Below the pieces are notes generated by a model. That model was not told where the DNA came from. It did no database searches and saw only the letters and a list, made by a program, of their open reading frames with translations. From Hymenobacter psoromatis (GTDB lineage Bacteria; Bacteroidota; Bacteroidia; Cytophagales; Hymenobacteraceae): DNA of 64,000 bases. A program made the position numbers and the translations under genes. Below are positions 1 through 7,213 of the stretch, one piece after another. The stretch covers positions 3,596,001 to 3,660,000 of the forward strand of contig CP014771.1 of the NCBI GenBank assembly GCA_001596155.1, in the 5' to 3' direction. Position 1 is the first letter of the stretch, and every line of letters begins with the position of its first letter.

Positions 1-43
1 TGCTTTGCAGCGTACTATTGAGGCGCGTGCGGCCAGCCACTAA
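1..43 (+). CDS. 3' end of a gene that begins before the window
   Basis: Thirteen codons ending in ARAASH run to a TAA at 41-43 in the frame that starts at base 2. A strong hairpin follows at 83-110, which is what one expects downstream of a real gene end. Too little is visible to name the protein, and a chance open frame cannot be excluded. Confidence 0.4.
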   Translation, partial: ALQRTIEARAASH

Positions 44-82
44 CGGCGGCGCTTAAAAACTGTAGTTTTGATTAACCCCTGA

Positions 83-110
83 CCGCCCCGGCTCCGTATA
101 GCCGGGGCGG
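83..110 (+). terminator. Hairpin terminator of the upstream gene
   Basis: Perfect 11-bp stem, CCGCCCCGGCT (83-93) pairing with AGCCGGGGCGG (100-110) around a 6-nt loop. No long T run follows, so it may act as a transcript-end stabiliser rather than a classic intrinsic terminator. Confidence 0.65.
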
Positions 111-150
111 CCTGCTTCAGGCCCTACCCCACCAATTAGCACCTATTGCC

Positions 151-492
151 ATGCAGGACAAAGAAGAAATGACCTCGCTCGTCACCGTCGAGAAAAAGCT
201 CAACGGCGAGGGCTACACCCACGACTTTGTCGTGAAGGATGGCCGCCTGACTACGATGGACAACGACAGCGCCCGCACTTATCTGCCCGAAGATGTCACG
301 GTCGTCGATTATTTTCGCTTCGAAGGCGAGAGCAGCCCCGACGATGCTTCCATTCTCTACGCAATCGAAACGGCCGATGGTGCCAAGGGTACCATCTCGT
401 CGGCCTACGGAGTTTATGCCAATGGAGATGTGGACCAGTTCATTCTCCAAGTAGAATCGCTGGGTAAAAACCTGATGAAAGGAAAAAAATAA
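151..492 (+). CDS. Small conserved protein, family often mislabelled PRPP synthetase
   Basis: A 113-residue acidic soluble protein without signal peptide or membrane segment. Its pattern (a Y-T-x-D-F motif near residue 22, a central Y-F-R-F-E-G, then S-x-P-D-D-A-S and K-G-T-x-x-x-A-Y-G-V-Y) resembles a roughly 100-residue Bacteroidota family that databases commonly label phosphoribosylpyrophosphate synthetase. It lacks the length and the PRPP loop of that enzyme, so the label is probably wrong and the function is unknown. The ATG at 169 is an alternative start; the sequence before it is charged and poorly conserved-looking. A terminator and a large inverted repeat follow directly. Confidence 0.75.
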   Translation: MQDKEEMTSLVTVEKKLNGEGYTHDFVVKDGRLTTMDNDSARTYLPEDVTVVDYFRFEGESSPDDASILYAIETADGAKGTISSAYGVYANGDVDQFILQVESLGKNLMKGKK

Positions 493-638
493 ATCACGGA
501 TTACGCAGATTTTAGCGGATTTCACGGATTTTGTGGACGCAAGAAGGGCTACCCGTTGGGGTGGCCTTTTCTTTTGGTACGGCAAGCGCCGTCCACAAAA
601 TCCGTGAAATCCGTTAAAATCCGCGTAATCCGTGATTT
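491..638. repeat. Large inverted repeat, family A (ATTACGCAGATTT type)
   Basis: Two 48-bp arms (491-538 and 591-638) are inverted copies with two mismatches and flank a small terminator hairpin. The left arm starts at the TAA of the small protein gene and the right arm overlaps the stop codon of the radical SAM gene, so the element exactly fills the convergent gap. A single arm of the same family occurs at 16363-16403. Confidence 0.9.
547..575 (+). terminator. Intrinsic terminator inside repeat A
   Basis: GGCTACCC (547-554) pairs with GGGTGGCC (559-566), including one G-T pair, around GTTG. TTTTCTTTT follows at 567-575. It ends the transcript of the 113-residue protein gene. Confidence 0.7.
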
Positions 639-1686
639 AGCCCCACACTTTGGTGCCCTCGGTGCAGTTGCGGCACATCTCAATCTGGTCGCGGCCTCTT
701 AACAGGGCTTGGCGGAAGCCGTGGTATTTGGGGCCGTGCCAGAGGGCGCGGAAGCTTTCGTGCTGGCGGTCGCCGAGGCGGTACTCGGCGTCTTTATCGA
801 AGCAGCAGGGCACCACTTTGCCATCCCAGGTGATGACGCAGGAGTGCCACATCTTCCAGCAGCCGTTCACGAGCTTGTTTTTCAGGCTAAAAGTGCCGTT
901 GCCATTGTTGGCGTAGCGCGAGTAGTAGTCGATGGTTGGGATGAGCGGCGAACCCTGTTGATAGTCGTAAATCTGGGCCGTTTTGAACCACACGTCATCT
1001 ACCCCCATCGCCTGGGCCAACGCTTTGGCATCGGCAATCTGGTGCTCGTTGGGCCGCACTACCAGAAATTGAAAGATAATGCGCGGCGTGTTGCTGTTGA
1101 GCTGTTTGCGCCACTTCACCACGTTGCGGGTGCCCGCCAGTACCTTTTCCAGCTTGCCGCCAATGCGGTACTGCTGATAGACCTCCTGCGTAGTGCCGTC
1201 AAGCGAAATGATGAGCCGGTCGAGGCCGCTTTCCACCGTGCGGCGGGCATTCTCATCGGTGAGAAAGTGGGCGTTGGTGCTGGTGGCCGTGTAGAGGCCC
1301 TTTCGGCTGGCATACTCCACCAAATCCAGAAACTGCGGGTGCAGGTAAGGCTCGCCCTGGAAGTAAAAAATGAGGTACCAGAGCCGGCTGGCTACCTCAT
1401 CAATGGTGTTTTTAAACAGGTCGGCGGGCAGCATGCCAGTCGGCCGCGTGAAGGAGCGCAGGCCGCTGGGGCACTCGGGGCAGCGCAGGTTGCAGCTCGT
1501 GGTGGGCTCAAATGCCAGCGCCACGGGCAGGCCCCAGGTGCGGGCCCGGCCCGTGGCGCGGCTGATAATATAAGAGCTAACTACTTGGCAGGCATTAAGA
1601 ATACGGCCGGGCGTGGCTTTGCGCAATAGGGAAAGACCGTCGCGGAGGGTTGAGCGCATAGCATGAAGGTAGGCAGCGGCCCTCAC
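637..1686 (-). CDS. Radical SAM/SPASM domain protein
   Basis: The protein has the radical SAM cluster motif CNLRCPEC, with cysteines at 65, 69 and 72, which binds the [4Fe-4S] cluster that cleaves S-adenosylmethionine. The C-terminal part is SPASM-like: cysteines lie in NGCW, in WHSC, in a VVPCC motif and in CRNC at 338-341, suited to auxiliary iron-sulfur clusters. Such enzymes modify peptides, cofactors or cell-envelope molecules. No precursor peptide gene is visible beside it, so the substrate is unknown. The first nine residues precede a second Met (start 1659), which is an equally good start. The stop codon lies inside the palindromic repeat shared with the convergent neighbour. Confidence 0.85.
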   Translation of the reverse strand: MRAAAYLHAMRSTLRDGLSLLRKATPGRILNACQVVSSYIISRATGRARTWGLPVALAFEPTTSCNLRCPECPSGLRSFTRPTGMLPADLFKNTIDEVASRLWYLIFYFQGEPYLHPQFLDLVEYASRKGLYTATSTNAHFLTDENARRTVESGLDRLIISLDGTTQEVYQQYRIGGKLEKVLAGTRNVVKWRKQLNSNTPRIIFQFLVVRPNEHQIADAKALAQAMGVDDVWFKTAQIYDYQQGSPLIPTIDYYSRYANNGNGTFSLKNKLVNGCWKMWHSCVITWDGKVVPCCFDKDAEYRLGDRQHESFRALWHGPKYHGFRQALLRGRDQIEMCRNCTEGTKVWG

Positions 1687-1695
1687 AAGGGGAAA

Positions 1696-1765
1696 GTTAA
1701 GAGGTAAGAGGTAAGAGTTAAGATACTTTTAATCGGCACCTTAACTCTTAACTCTTAACTCTTAA
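1696..1765. repeat. Heptamer repeat pair forming an imperfect hairpin
   Basis: TAAGAGG-type units at 1696-1722 face TAACTCT units repeated three times at 1740-1765, in inverted orientation. The element fills the gap between two minus-strand genes. It is distinct in sequence from the larger palindromic families. Confidence 0.6.
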
Positions 1766-1777
1766 TTCCTAACTCGT

Positions 1778-3358
1778 TTACTTGGCCGCGCTGGCGGGGC
1801 TAGGGAGCTGCGCCACGGCCGCACTATACACGCCGGCTTTGCCAAACGACTGGTTTATCTCGTCCACGGCGGCGCGGCTGCTCAGGCGCTTGGGCTTGGG
1901 GTTGAGGATGGTGCCGTCTTCGCCCAGCAAAATATAGGTGGGCACCTCGCTCAGGTTATAGGCTTTGGCCAGTTCTGAGTGCATCCCGCCGATGGCCCGC
2001 ACGTGCACGCCCGGCAGCTTCTTAATGGTAACAAGCTGGCGCCAAGGCATTTCCAACTCATCGAGCGCCACGTTTACGAAGACGATATTTTTGCCCTCAA
2101 ACCGCTTGGCCAGGTCCTGCGCGTAGGATAAGTCGCGCAGGCACAGGCCATTAGTGGTTTTCCAAAAGTTGAGATACACCAGCTTGCCCTGAAAGCTGCT
2201 GAGCCTCACCGAATCGCCGGTAGCCGAAACCAGCCGGAAGTCAGGCGCCTGCGAGCCGATAGCCAATGCCTTGTGCTTGCTAAAGTCGGATTCCAGGGCG
2301 GTCAGGTAGTACTTGTGAGTATCCAGCGCCCGAAAATCGCTGAGCATAGCGGCCGACTGGCGCACGTGGCCAAAGCGAAACGATTCCTGCAGGATGCGGC
2401 CCAGCGTGAGCAGGCGCATGGTGCTGTTGAGGCGCTTGGTGGCTAAGGCGTAGCAGAAAGGATAAAAATCGGGGTCGGTGCGCAGGTGCTTCTGCTGCGC
2501 GGCCATGTGGTGCACATAGTTGAGCAAAAACTCCTGAAACTGCTCGTTGGCAACCGCCGTCTGGTCGTTGAGCAGGTTGGGGTCGCGCAGAAATTCGAAG
2601 TAGCCGGGCGTCATCGTCATGCGGCCTTCGCTGCTCACCACCTGCTCGCGCAAGTCAGGAAAAGTTAGGCGGTCATTGGCATTGGAGTACGTAATCTCCG
2701 CCTTGGCATAGTTATAAAAATCAATGGTAAAAGACTGCCTCGCGGCGCGGTCTTCTAAAAAGTTGCGCTCGTGCTTAATTCGGTAGTCCAGAAACGATAC
2801 AAAGGGGGCTTCGTAAAGTTGAATATTATCCGGAAGTACTTGAAAACCATCGTTTGACACGAACTGCTCATCGAACTCCGCCAGGTAAGAATTGGCGTTG
2901 GCCATCTGCTGACGGTGGCGTTGCTCGTCGGTCAGGTTGCCACTATTGCGAAACCGGGTTGCGAAGCCGTTCGGAACATCGTTAGCCTTGAATTTAACCG
3001 TGCCGGGCAAATCGTCTCCTTTGAAGCGTACGTCGAGGTCCGTGCCGGGGTCCAGAAACAGGTCCGCCACCGCGTCACCATACACCAAATCGGCCTTGGT
3101 AGAGCCTGTAAGCTGTACGATGAGCCGGAATTCGCCCTTTCCGTTGAGCTTGGCGTAGCTAATGCGCTCATTGCTATCGAAGGGACTGTCATGAATTGAG
3201 ACAGCAACGGTATCGGTGGTTGGGTTGGAAACCCGGCCCGTAAGTATCGCTTTGCCAGCTGTTTCAGCTAGCCGGGTGCCAGTTGCTTGCGCTTGCGCAC
3301 CCAACACCCAGGCAGCGCTCAGCCAGCAAGTGAGTAAACAAGTAAATGTTAATTTCAT
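1778..3358 (-). CDS. TlpA-like thioredoxin-fold protein without the CxxC site
   Basis: A 526-residue exported protein with a signal peptide ending near A-Q-A (residues 1-24). It has a Bacteroidota-type N-terminal domain of about 350 residues and a C-terminal thioredoxin/AhpC-TSA fold from about residue 370. TlpA relatives normally carry W-C-x-x-C after the first strand. Here the equivalent segment reads FWKTTNGLCLRD, so the first cysteine is lost and only one remains. The cis-proline segment SEVPTY is kept. It may be a redox-inactive or single-cysteine envelope protein. A TAnnTTTG-type element in minus sense lies at 3512-3505, about 150 bp upstream of the start. I see nothing else in the gap to 3607. 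Confidence 0.8.
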   Translation of the reverse strand: MKLTFTCLLTCWLSAAWVLGAQAQATGTRLAETAGKAILTGRVSNPTTDTVAVSIHDSPFDSNERISYAKLNGKGEFRLIVQLTGSTKADLVYGDAVADLFLDPGTDLDVRFKGDDLPGTVKFKANDVPNGFATRFRNSGNLTDEQRHRQQMANANSYLAEFDEQFVSNDGFQVLPDNIQLYEAPFVSFLDYRIKHERNFLEDRAARQSFTIDFYNYAKAEITYSNANDRLTFPDLREQVVSSEGRMTMTPGYFEFLRDPNLLNDQTAVANEQFQEFLLNYVHHMAAQQKHLRTDPDFYPFCYALATKRLNSTMRLLTLGRILQESFRFGHVRQSAAMLSDFRALDTHKYYLTALESDFSKHKALAIGSQAPDFRLVSATGDSVRLSSFQGKLVYLNFWKTTNGLCLRDLSYAQDLAKRFEGKNIVFVNVALDELEMPWRQLVTIKKLPGVHVRAIGGMHSELAKAYNLSEVPTYILLGEDGTILNPKPKRLSSRAAVDEINQSFGKAGVYSAAVAQLPSPASAAK

Positions 3359-3607
3359 AGAAGGTAGGACAATAGACAGCGAAGCACAACCAATGCGGAT
3401 GAACCCTAAAACCTAATTCGTGTACGTATTTATTTTATCGGTAAAAGTCAATTATTGCCCCGAAGATAAGGCACGCCGCGCACTCGTTTCGCACGTTGAC
3501 TTAGCAAAAATAAATAGTCCTGAAAAATATGGTTTTTGCCAAATTCTACCTCGGAATAAGACAGTTTTTCGGCATGCTTATCCCGTCCCTACCCCCTCAT
3601 CCGTCGC

Positions 3608-5008
3608 TCATCCAAACAGGCCCTGCAAAACCTCATCCAGGCGGCTCACGGCCTGCACGCGCAGCCCGGCCCGGCCCTGGTCGGCCAGGTTCTTGCCGTT
3701 GAACTGCGACACGTACATCTCCCGGAAGCCCAATTTCTCGGCTTCGGCCAGGCGCTGGTCGAGGCGCGGCACGGCGCGCATTTCGCCGCTGAGGCCAACC
3801 TCGGCTGCCAGGCACACATCGCCGGGAATAGGCAGGTCGTTCAGCGACGACACTACGGCGGCACACACCGCCGCGTCGAGGGCCGGGTCGTCGAGGCGTA
3901 GGCCGCCCGCAATGTTCAGAAACACGTCGTGCTGGCCCAGCCGCAGGCCAGCGCGCTTTTCGAGCACGGCCAGCAGCATTTGCAGGCGCTTGGCGTCGAA
4001 GCCGGTGCTGCTACGCTGCGGCGTGCCGTAGGTGGCGGGCGTCACCAGCGCCTGCACCTCTACTAATAAGGGCCGGTTGCCCTCCAGCGTGGCCCCGATG
4101 GCCATGCCGCTCAAGCTCTCGGCGCGCTGCGACAGCAATATCTCCGACGGATTGCTGACCTGGCGCAGCCCGCTGCCCTGCATCTCGTAAATGCCCAGCT
4201 CGGAGGTGCTGCCGAAGCGGTTTTTGGTGGTGCGCAGAATACGGTAGCTCAGGTGGCGGTCGCCCTCAAACTGCAACACCGTGTCCACCATGTGCTCCAA
4301 TATTTTAGGGCCGGCGATGCTGCCGTCCTTCGTGATATGGCCGATGAGCAGCACCGGCGTGCCGGTTTCCTTGGCGAATTTTAGAAACTCAGCGGTGCAT
4401 TCGCGCACCTGGCTCACCGAGCCCGCGCCGCTCTCCACCAGCGTCGAGTGCATGGTCTGGATGGAGTCGATGACGAGCAGGTTGGGCTCCACCTGGTCTA
4501 TTTGGCGGAAAATATTCTGGGTATTCGTTTCGGTTAGGATGAAGCAGCCGGGGTGCTGGCCGTCGGCCAGGCGCTCGGCGCGCATCTTTATCTGCGCTTC
4601 GCTTTCTTCGCCGCTCACGTAGAGAATGCGCAACTTCTTCATCATCAAGGCAATCTGGAGCATGAGCGTGCTCTTGCCAATGCCCGGCTCACCGCCGATG
4701 AGCACGATGGAGCCCGGCACCAGGCCGCCGCCCAGCACGCGGTTCAGCTCACCGTCGGGGGTGATGATGCGCGGCTCTTCCTCGTGGCGGATGTCGGCGA
4801 GCGGGCGCGACTTGGCGGCTTTGCTCACGTTGCCACCGGGCACGGTGCTGGCGGGCTTCCACTGGCCGGTGGTGGTAGCGGCGGTTTCCTTCTGCACCAC
4901 TTCCTCCACGTAGGTGTTCCACTCGCCGCACGAGGGGCAGCGCCCAATCCACTTTGCCGACTGCGCCCCGCAGTTCTGACAGAAAAAAACCGTTCTTGCC
5001 TTGGCCAT
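3608..5008 (-). CDS. radA: DNA repair protein RadA
   Basis: RadA/Sms is a RecA-related helicase that promotes branch migration in recombination. The N-terminal zinc finger has cysteines at 10, 13, 24 and 27 (CQNC and CPSC). A Walker A motif GGEPGIGKST lies near residue 100, the RadA signature KNRFG near 255, and a Lon-like C-terminal domain covers about the last 180 residues. The open frame continues 26 codons upstream, but homologues begin just before the zinc finger. I therefore start at the ATG at 5008, giving 466 residues, the usual length. A terminated RNA or leader lies 86 bp upstream. Confidence 0.96.
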   Translation of the reverse strand: MAKARTVFFCQNCGAQSAKWIGRCPSCGEWNTYVEEVVQKETAATTTGQWKPASTVPGGNVSKAAKSRPLADIRHEEEPRIITPDGELNRVLGGGLVPGSIVLIGGEPGIGKSTLMLQIALMMKKLRILYVSGEESEAQIKMRAERLADGQHPGCFILTETNTQNIFRQIDQVEPNLLVIDSIQTMHSTLVESGAGSVSQVRECTAEFLKFAKETGTPVLLIGHITKDGSIAGPKILEHMVDTVLQFEGDRHLSYRILRTTKNRFGSTSELGIYEMQGSGLRQVSNPSEILLSQRAESLSGMAIGATLEGNRPLLVEVQALVTPATYGTPQRSSTGFDAKRLQMLLAVLEKRAGLRLGQHDVFLNIAGGLRLDDPALDAAVCAAVVSSLNDLPIPGDVCLAAEVGLSGEMRAVPRLDQRLAEAEKLGFREMYVSQFNGKNLADQGRAGLRVQAVSRLDEVLQGLFG

Positions 5009-5093
5009 CTTTGCTAAAATAATTCGCAAGAATAAGGCCTGGGAAACTAAAAAGGTTGCAGCGAAGGCCACAAACCAGCCTGGCAATCGAGCA

Positions 5094-5126
5094 CAAAAAA
5101 GCCTCAGCCGAAACGACCGAGGCTTT
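5094..5126 (-). terminator. Intrinsic terminator, minus strand
   Basis: In minus sense AAAGCCTC pairs with GAGGCTTT, extended inside by CG and GC pairs around a TTT loop, and six Ts follow. It reads as a strong terminator only in the minus direction. Confidence 0.8.
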
Positions 5127-5326
5127 CCAAATGGACTTAATGGAATTTGCGCTGGGTGGGAACAGAATTGGTGCCAGAAATCAGGAAAGTGGAAATGCTA
5201 TTCGCGTTGTTTCGAAATTCGGCCGCGTGCGATTGTCAGTTTGCTACCCCCGCGGCTGAGGCAAAGCGGCTGTGGCCGAGAGCCGACCCACAGACCAACC
5301 GTATGCACGAATGCCGGAATTGCTCA
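5094..5326 (-). ncRNA. Candidate structured RNA or terminated leader upstream of radA
   Basis: On the minus strand a TAAATTTG promoter element (5338-5331) is followed, about 230 nt later, by a strong intrinsic terminator (5126-5094) and no convincing open frame. A stem-loop with CTGTGG pairing to CCACAG, with further inner pairs, lies at about 5293-5270. I checked by eye for tmRNA, RNase P, SRP RNA and 6S hallmarks and found none convincing. It could be a free small RNA, or an attenuating leader of radA, which starts 86 nt after the terminator. Length and ends are inferred. Confidence 0.5.
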
Positions 5327-5330
5327 GCCG

Positions 5331-5338
5331 CAAATTTA
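5331..5338 (-). promoter_or_regulatory. TAnnTTTG promoter element of the candidate RNA
   Basis: Minus-strand TAAATTTG matches the Bacteroidota -7 consensus. A TTG lies 13 bp upstream (5354-5352), closer than usual for the -33 element. It would start RNA near 5325. Confidence 0.45.
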
Positions 5339-5354
5339 CGCAGGCGAATCACAA

Positions 5355-5378
5355 TTTTTAGCGAAAATTCGCTAAAAA
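5355..5378. promoter_or_regulatory. Palindromic operator between divergent promoters
   Basis: TTTTTAGCGAA (5355-5365) and TTCGCTAAAAA (5368-5378) are perfect inverted copies separated by two bases. The palindrome lies between the minus-strand TAAATTTG (5338-5331) and the plus-strand TAAATTTG (5382-5389), in front of a DNA-binding regulator gene. It is a good candidate for the regulator's own operator. Its AT-rich arms lack the GC stem and position of a terminator. Confidence 0.6.
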
Positions 5379-5381
5379 ATA

Positions 5382-5389
5382 TAAATTTG
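5382..5389 (+). promoter_or_regulatory. TAnnTTTG promoter element of the XRE regulator gene
   Basis: TAAATTTG, 114 bp before the ATG of the regulator. A second match, TAGCTTTG, lies at 5401-5408. Neither has a clear TTG at the expected -33 distance. The rest of the 5009-5503 gap holds the candidate RNA and its terminator. Confidence 0.4.
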
Positions 5390-5503
5390 CTGATTCCCAG
5401 TAGCTTTGCGTAGGCAAAATCCTTGTTTGCGGTGAATGCAGCAGGTTTTGATTTGTGGTGATGAGGACCCCACGGTTTCTTTTTTTACTCGTTTACTACC
5501 CCC

Positions 5504-6997
5504 ATGCTTAGTCATAGCCAAGTCGTTCGCCTCATTTTTGGCCTGAAGCTGCGCGAGCTGCGGCAGGAGCGGGGCCTGAGCCCGGCCGAGCTGGCGCGCA
5601 GCTGCGAGGTGAGTGTGAGCTACCTCAACGAGATTGAGAAGGGTAAAAAATATCCCAAGGCCGATAAAATACTGAGTTTCAGCAAGTTTTTGGACGTGCG
5701 CTACGACCAGCTCACGTCCACCATCTTGCCGCGCCGGTTGGAGCCGATTTCGGATTTGCTGAATTCGAACGTGCTCCAGGAATTTCCGCTGGCCATGTAT
5801 GGCATCGAGCCCATGCAGCTGTTTGAGCTCATCGCCAACGCGCCGGCCAAAATGAACGCGTTTATCAGCACCGTTTTTGAGATTGCCCGCAACTACGAGC
5901 TGCGGCAGGAGCACTTTTTTCTGGCCGCGCGGCGCTCGTACCAGGAAATGCACGACAACTATTTTGAGGACTTGGAGGAAGCCGCCCGCGCTTTCGTGGC
6001 CACCCACCACCTCGGCCCTACCCCCCCCGCTGACTTGGAGCTGCTCGAAGCCGTGCTGACGCAACAGTATGGCTACACCATCGACCGCATCACGCTGGCC
6101 GGGCACCCGGTGGCGGTGGCGGGGCGGCTGCGCTCGGTGTTTCGGCCCACGACCAAAACCCTGCTGCTGCTGCCTACCCTGAGCCGCGGGCAACAGGCCT
6201 TCGTGCTGGGTAGAGAGCTGGGGTTCAATTATTTGAAATTAAAAGAGCGCCACTACGCCAGCCCCAATTCGCTGCCCCTGCGCTCATTTGAAGAGGTGCT
6301 GAACAACTTCCGGGCTTCGTATTTCGCCAGCGCGCTGCTGATGGAGGAAGACAGCCTGGTGCGCGACCTGCGCAAGGTGCTGGGGGCCAAAAAGTGGCAG
6401 CCCGACGCCCTGCTGGCCCTTTTGGAGCGCTACGACGTGAGCTCGGAGATGCTGATGCAGCGCCTGGCCACGCTCCTGCCCAAGCATTTTGGGTTGACTA
6501 GCCTGTTCTTCCTGCGGTTTGACCAGGCGCAGGCCGGCGCCGACTACGTGCTGACCAAGGAGCTGCACCTTTCGCGCCTGCACAACCCGCACGCCAACGA
6601 CTTGCACGAGCACTACTGCCGCCGCTGGGTGAGCTTGCGCCTGATAGCCGAAGCCCGCGCCGCCGCCCCGCCCGCGGGCCTCGTCACGCTGGTTGACGCG
6701 CAGCGCTCGCGCTACCTCGGCACCGACGACGAATACCTGTGCCTGACGCTGGCCCGCGCCGGCGCGCTCGACGCGCCCGCCATGAGCGTGACCGTGGGCC
6801 TGCGCTGCGACGACAACCTGCGCCAGCAATTCAAGCTCCTGGCCGACCCCGCGCTGCCATTGCGCATCGTGAACGAAACCTGCGAGCGCTGCCCGCTAAC
6901 CGACTGCCAGGAGCGCGCCGCGCCCCCGGTGCAGGTGCAGCGCGCCGCCGAGCAGGTCGCTTACGAAGCCGCCGTTGCGGAGCTGGTAGGAGGGTAG
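5504..6997 (+). CDS. XRE-family regulator with ImmA/IrrE-like domain (ScfR/RamB type)
   Basis: Residues 10-65 form a Cro/CI helix-turn-helix (LRELRQERGLSPAELA, then VSYLNEIEKGKKYP). A long ligand-type domain follows. Near residue 230, where IrrE peptidases carry HExxH, the sequence reads GRELGFNYL, so the metal site is lost. The end has the cysteine cluster CERCPLTDC before ERAAPP, typical of short-chain fatty acyl regulators such as ScfR and RamB, which sense acyl-CoA or carbon status and control propionate, acetate or glyoxylate genes. None of those targets is adjacent. A palindromic operator at 5355-5378 suggests autoregulation. The stop codon lies in a GGGTAGGG motif. Confidence 0.82.
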   Translation: MLSHSQVVRLIFGLKLRELRQERGLSPAELARSCEVSVSYLNEIEKGKKYPKADKILSFSKFLDVRYDQLTSTILPRRLEPISDLLNSNVLQEFPLAMYGIEPMQLFELIANAPAKMNAFISTVFEIARNYELRQEHFFLAARRSYQEMHDNYFEDLEEAARAFVATHHLGPTPPADLELLEAVLTQQYGYTIDRITLAGHPVAVAGRLRSVFRPTTKTLLLLPTLSRGQQAFVLGRELGFNYLKLKERHYASPNSLPLRSFEEVLNNFRASYFASALLMEEDSLVRDLRKVLGAKKWQPDALLALLERYDVSSEMLMQRLATLLPKHFGLTSLFFLRFDQAQAGADYVLTKELHLSRLHNPHANDLHEHYCRRWVSLRLIAEARAAAPPAGLVTLVDAQRSRYLGTDDEYLCLTLARAGALDAPAMSVTVGLRCDDNLRQQFKLLADPALPLRIVNETCERCPLTDCQERAAPPVQVQRAAEQVAYEAAVAELVGG

Positions 6998-7049
6998 GGA
7001 GTAATGAAATGGTGGTTAGTGAGATTGTGAAGTGGTGATTAAAAGAACG

Positions 7050-7169
7050 TTATGCAGAAAGCGTCTGTCATTGCGAGCAACGCGAAGCAATCGCACCAGA
7101 ACGAGCCGTTTGGGTATCGTTCTGGTGCGATTGCCGCGCGTTGCTCGCAATGACAGACGTTTTGCATAA
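7050..7169. repeat. Palindromic intergenic repeat, family B (GTCATTGCGAGC type)
   Basis: Arms of about 50 bp with cores GTCTGTCATTGCGAGCAACG and the inverted copy CGTTGCTCGCAATGACAGAC surround a short loop near 7110-7117. A diverged copy is at 62879-63006. It lies between convergent genes. Flanking it, GTGAAATGGTGAG-like units at 7003-7045 and 7190-7218 form a further weak outer inverted pair. Confidence 0.9.
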
Positions 7170-7213
7170 GCCCTAGACTAGTTTCCCGCTCACCATTTCA
7201 CCACCTCACCATT

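Noticed and set aside
63..70. TAGTTTTG as promoter of the gene at 151
   Set aside because: The hairpin at 83-110 lies between it and the gene, so it would be cut off or is a chance match.
709..1629. 306-residue open frame opposite the radical SAM gene
   Set aside because: The minus strand encodes intact cluster motifs; the plus frame is a shadow.
3505..3512. Minus-strand TATTTTTG as a firm promoter of the TlpA-like gene
   Set aside because: The match is plain, but no -33 element lies at a normal distance and the start is about 150 bp away; mentioned only as a possibility.
5147..5259. Small proteins on the plus strand in the radA-regulator gap
   Set aside because: Short frames without a start context, opposite the terminated transcript, with no recognisable family.
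5094..5326. tmRNA, RNase P RNA, SRP RNA or 6S RNA
   Set aside because: No acceptor-stem CCA end, no RNase P core, no SRP loop, and no long closing stem joining the two ends were seen, so only a generic RNA call is made.
7050..7169. CRISPR array or tRNA-like element in the palindromic repeats
   Set aside because: Each element is a single inverted pair, not direct repeats with unique spacers, and no cas gene is present.
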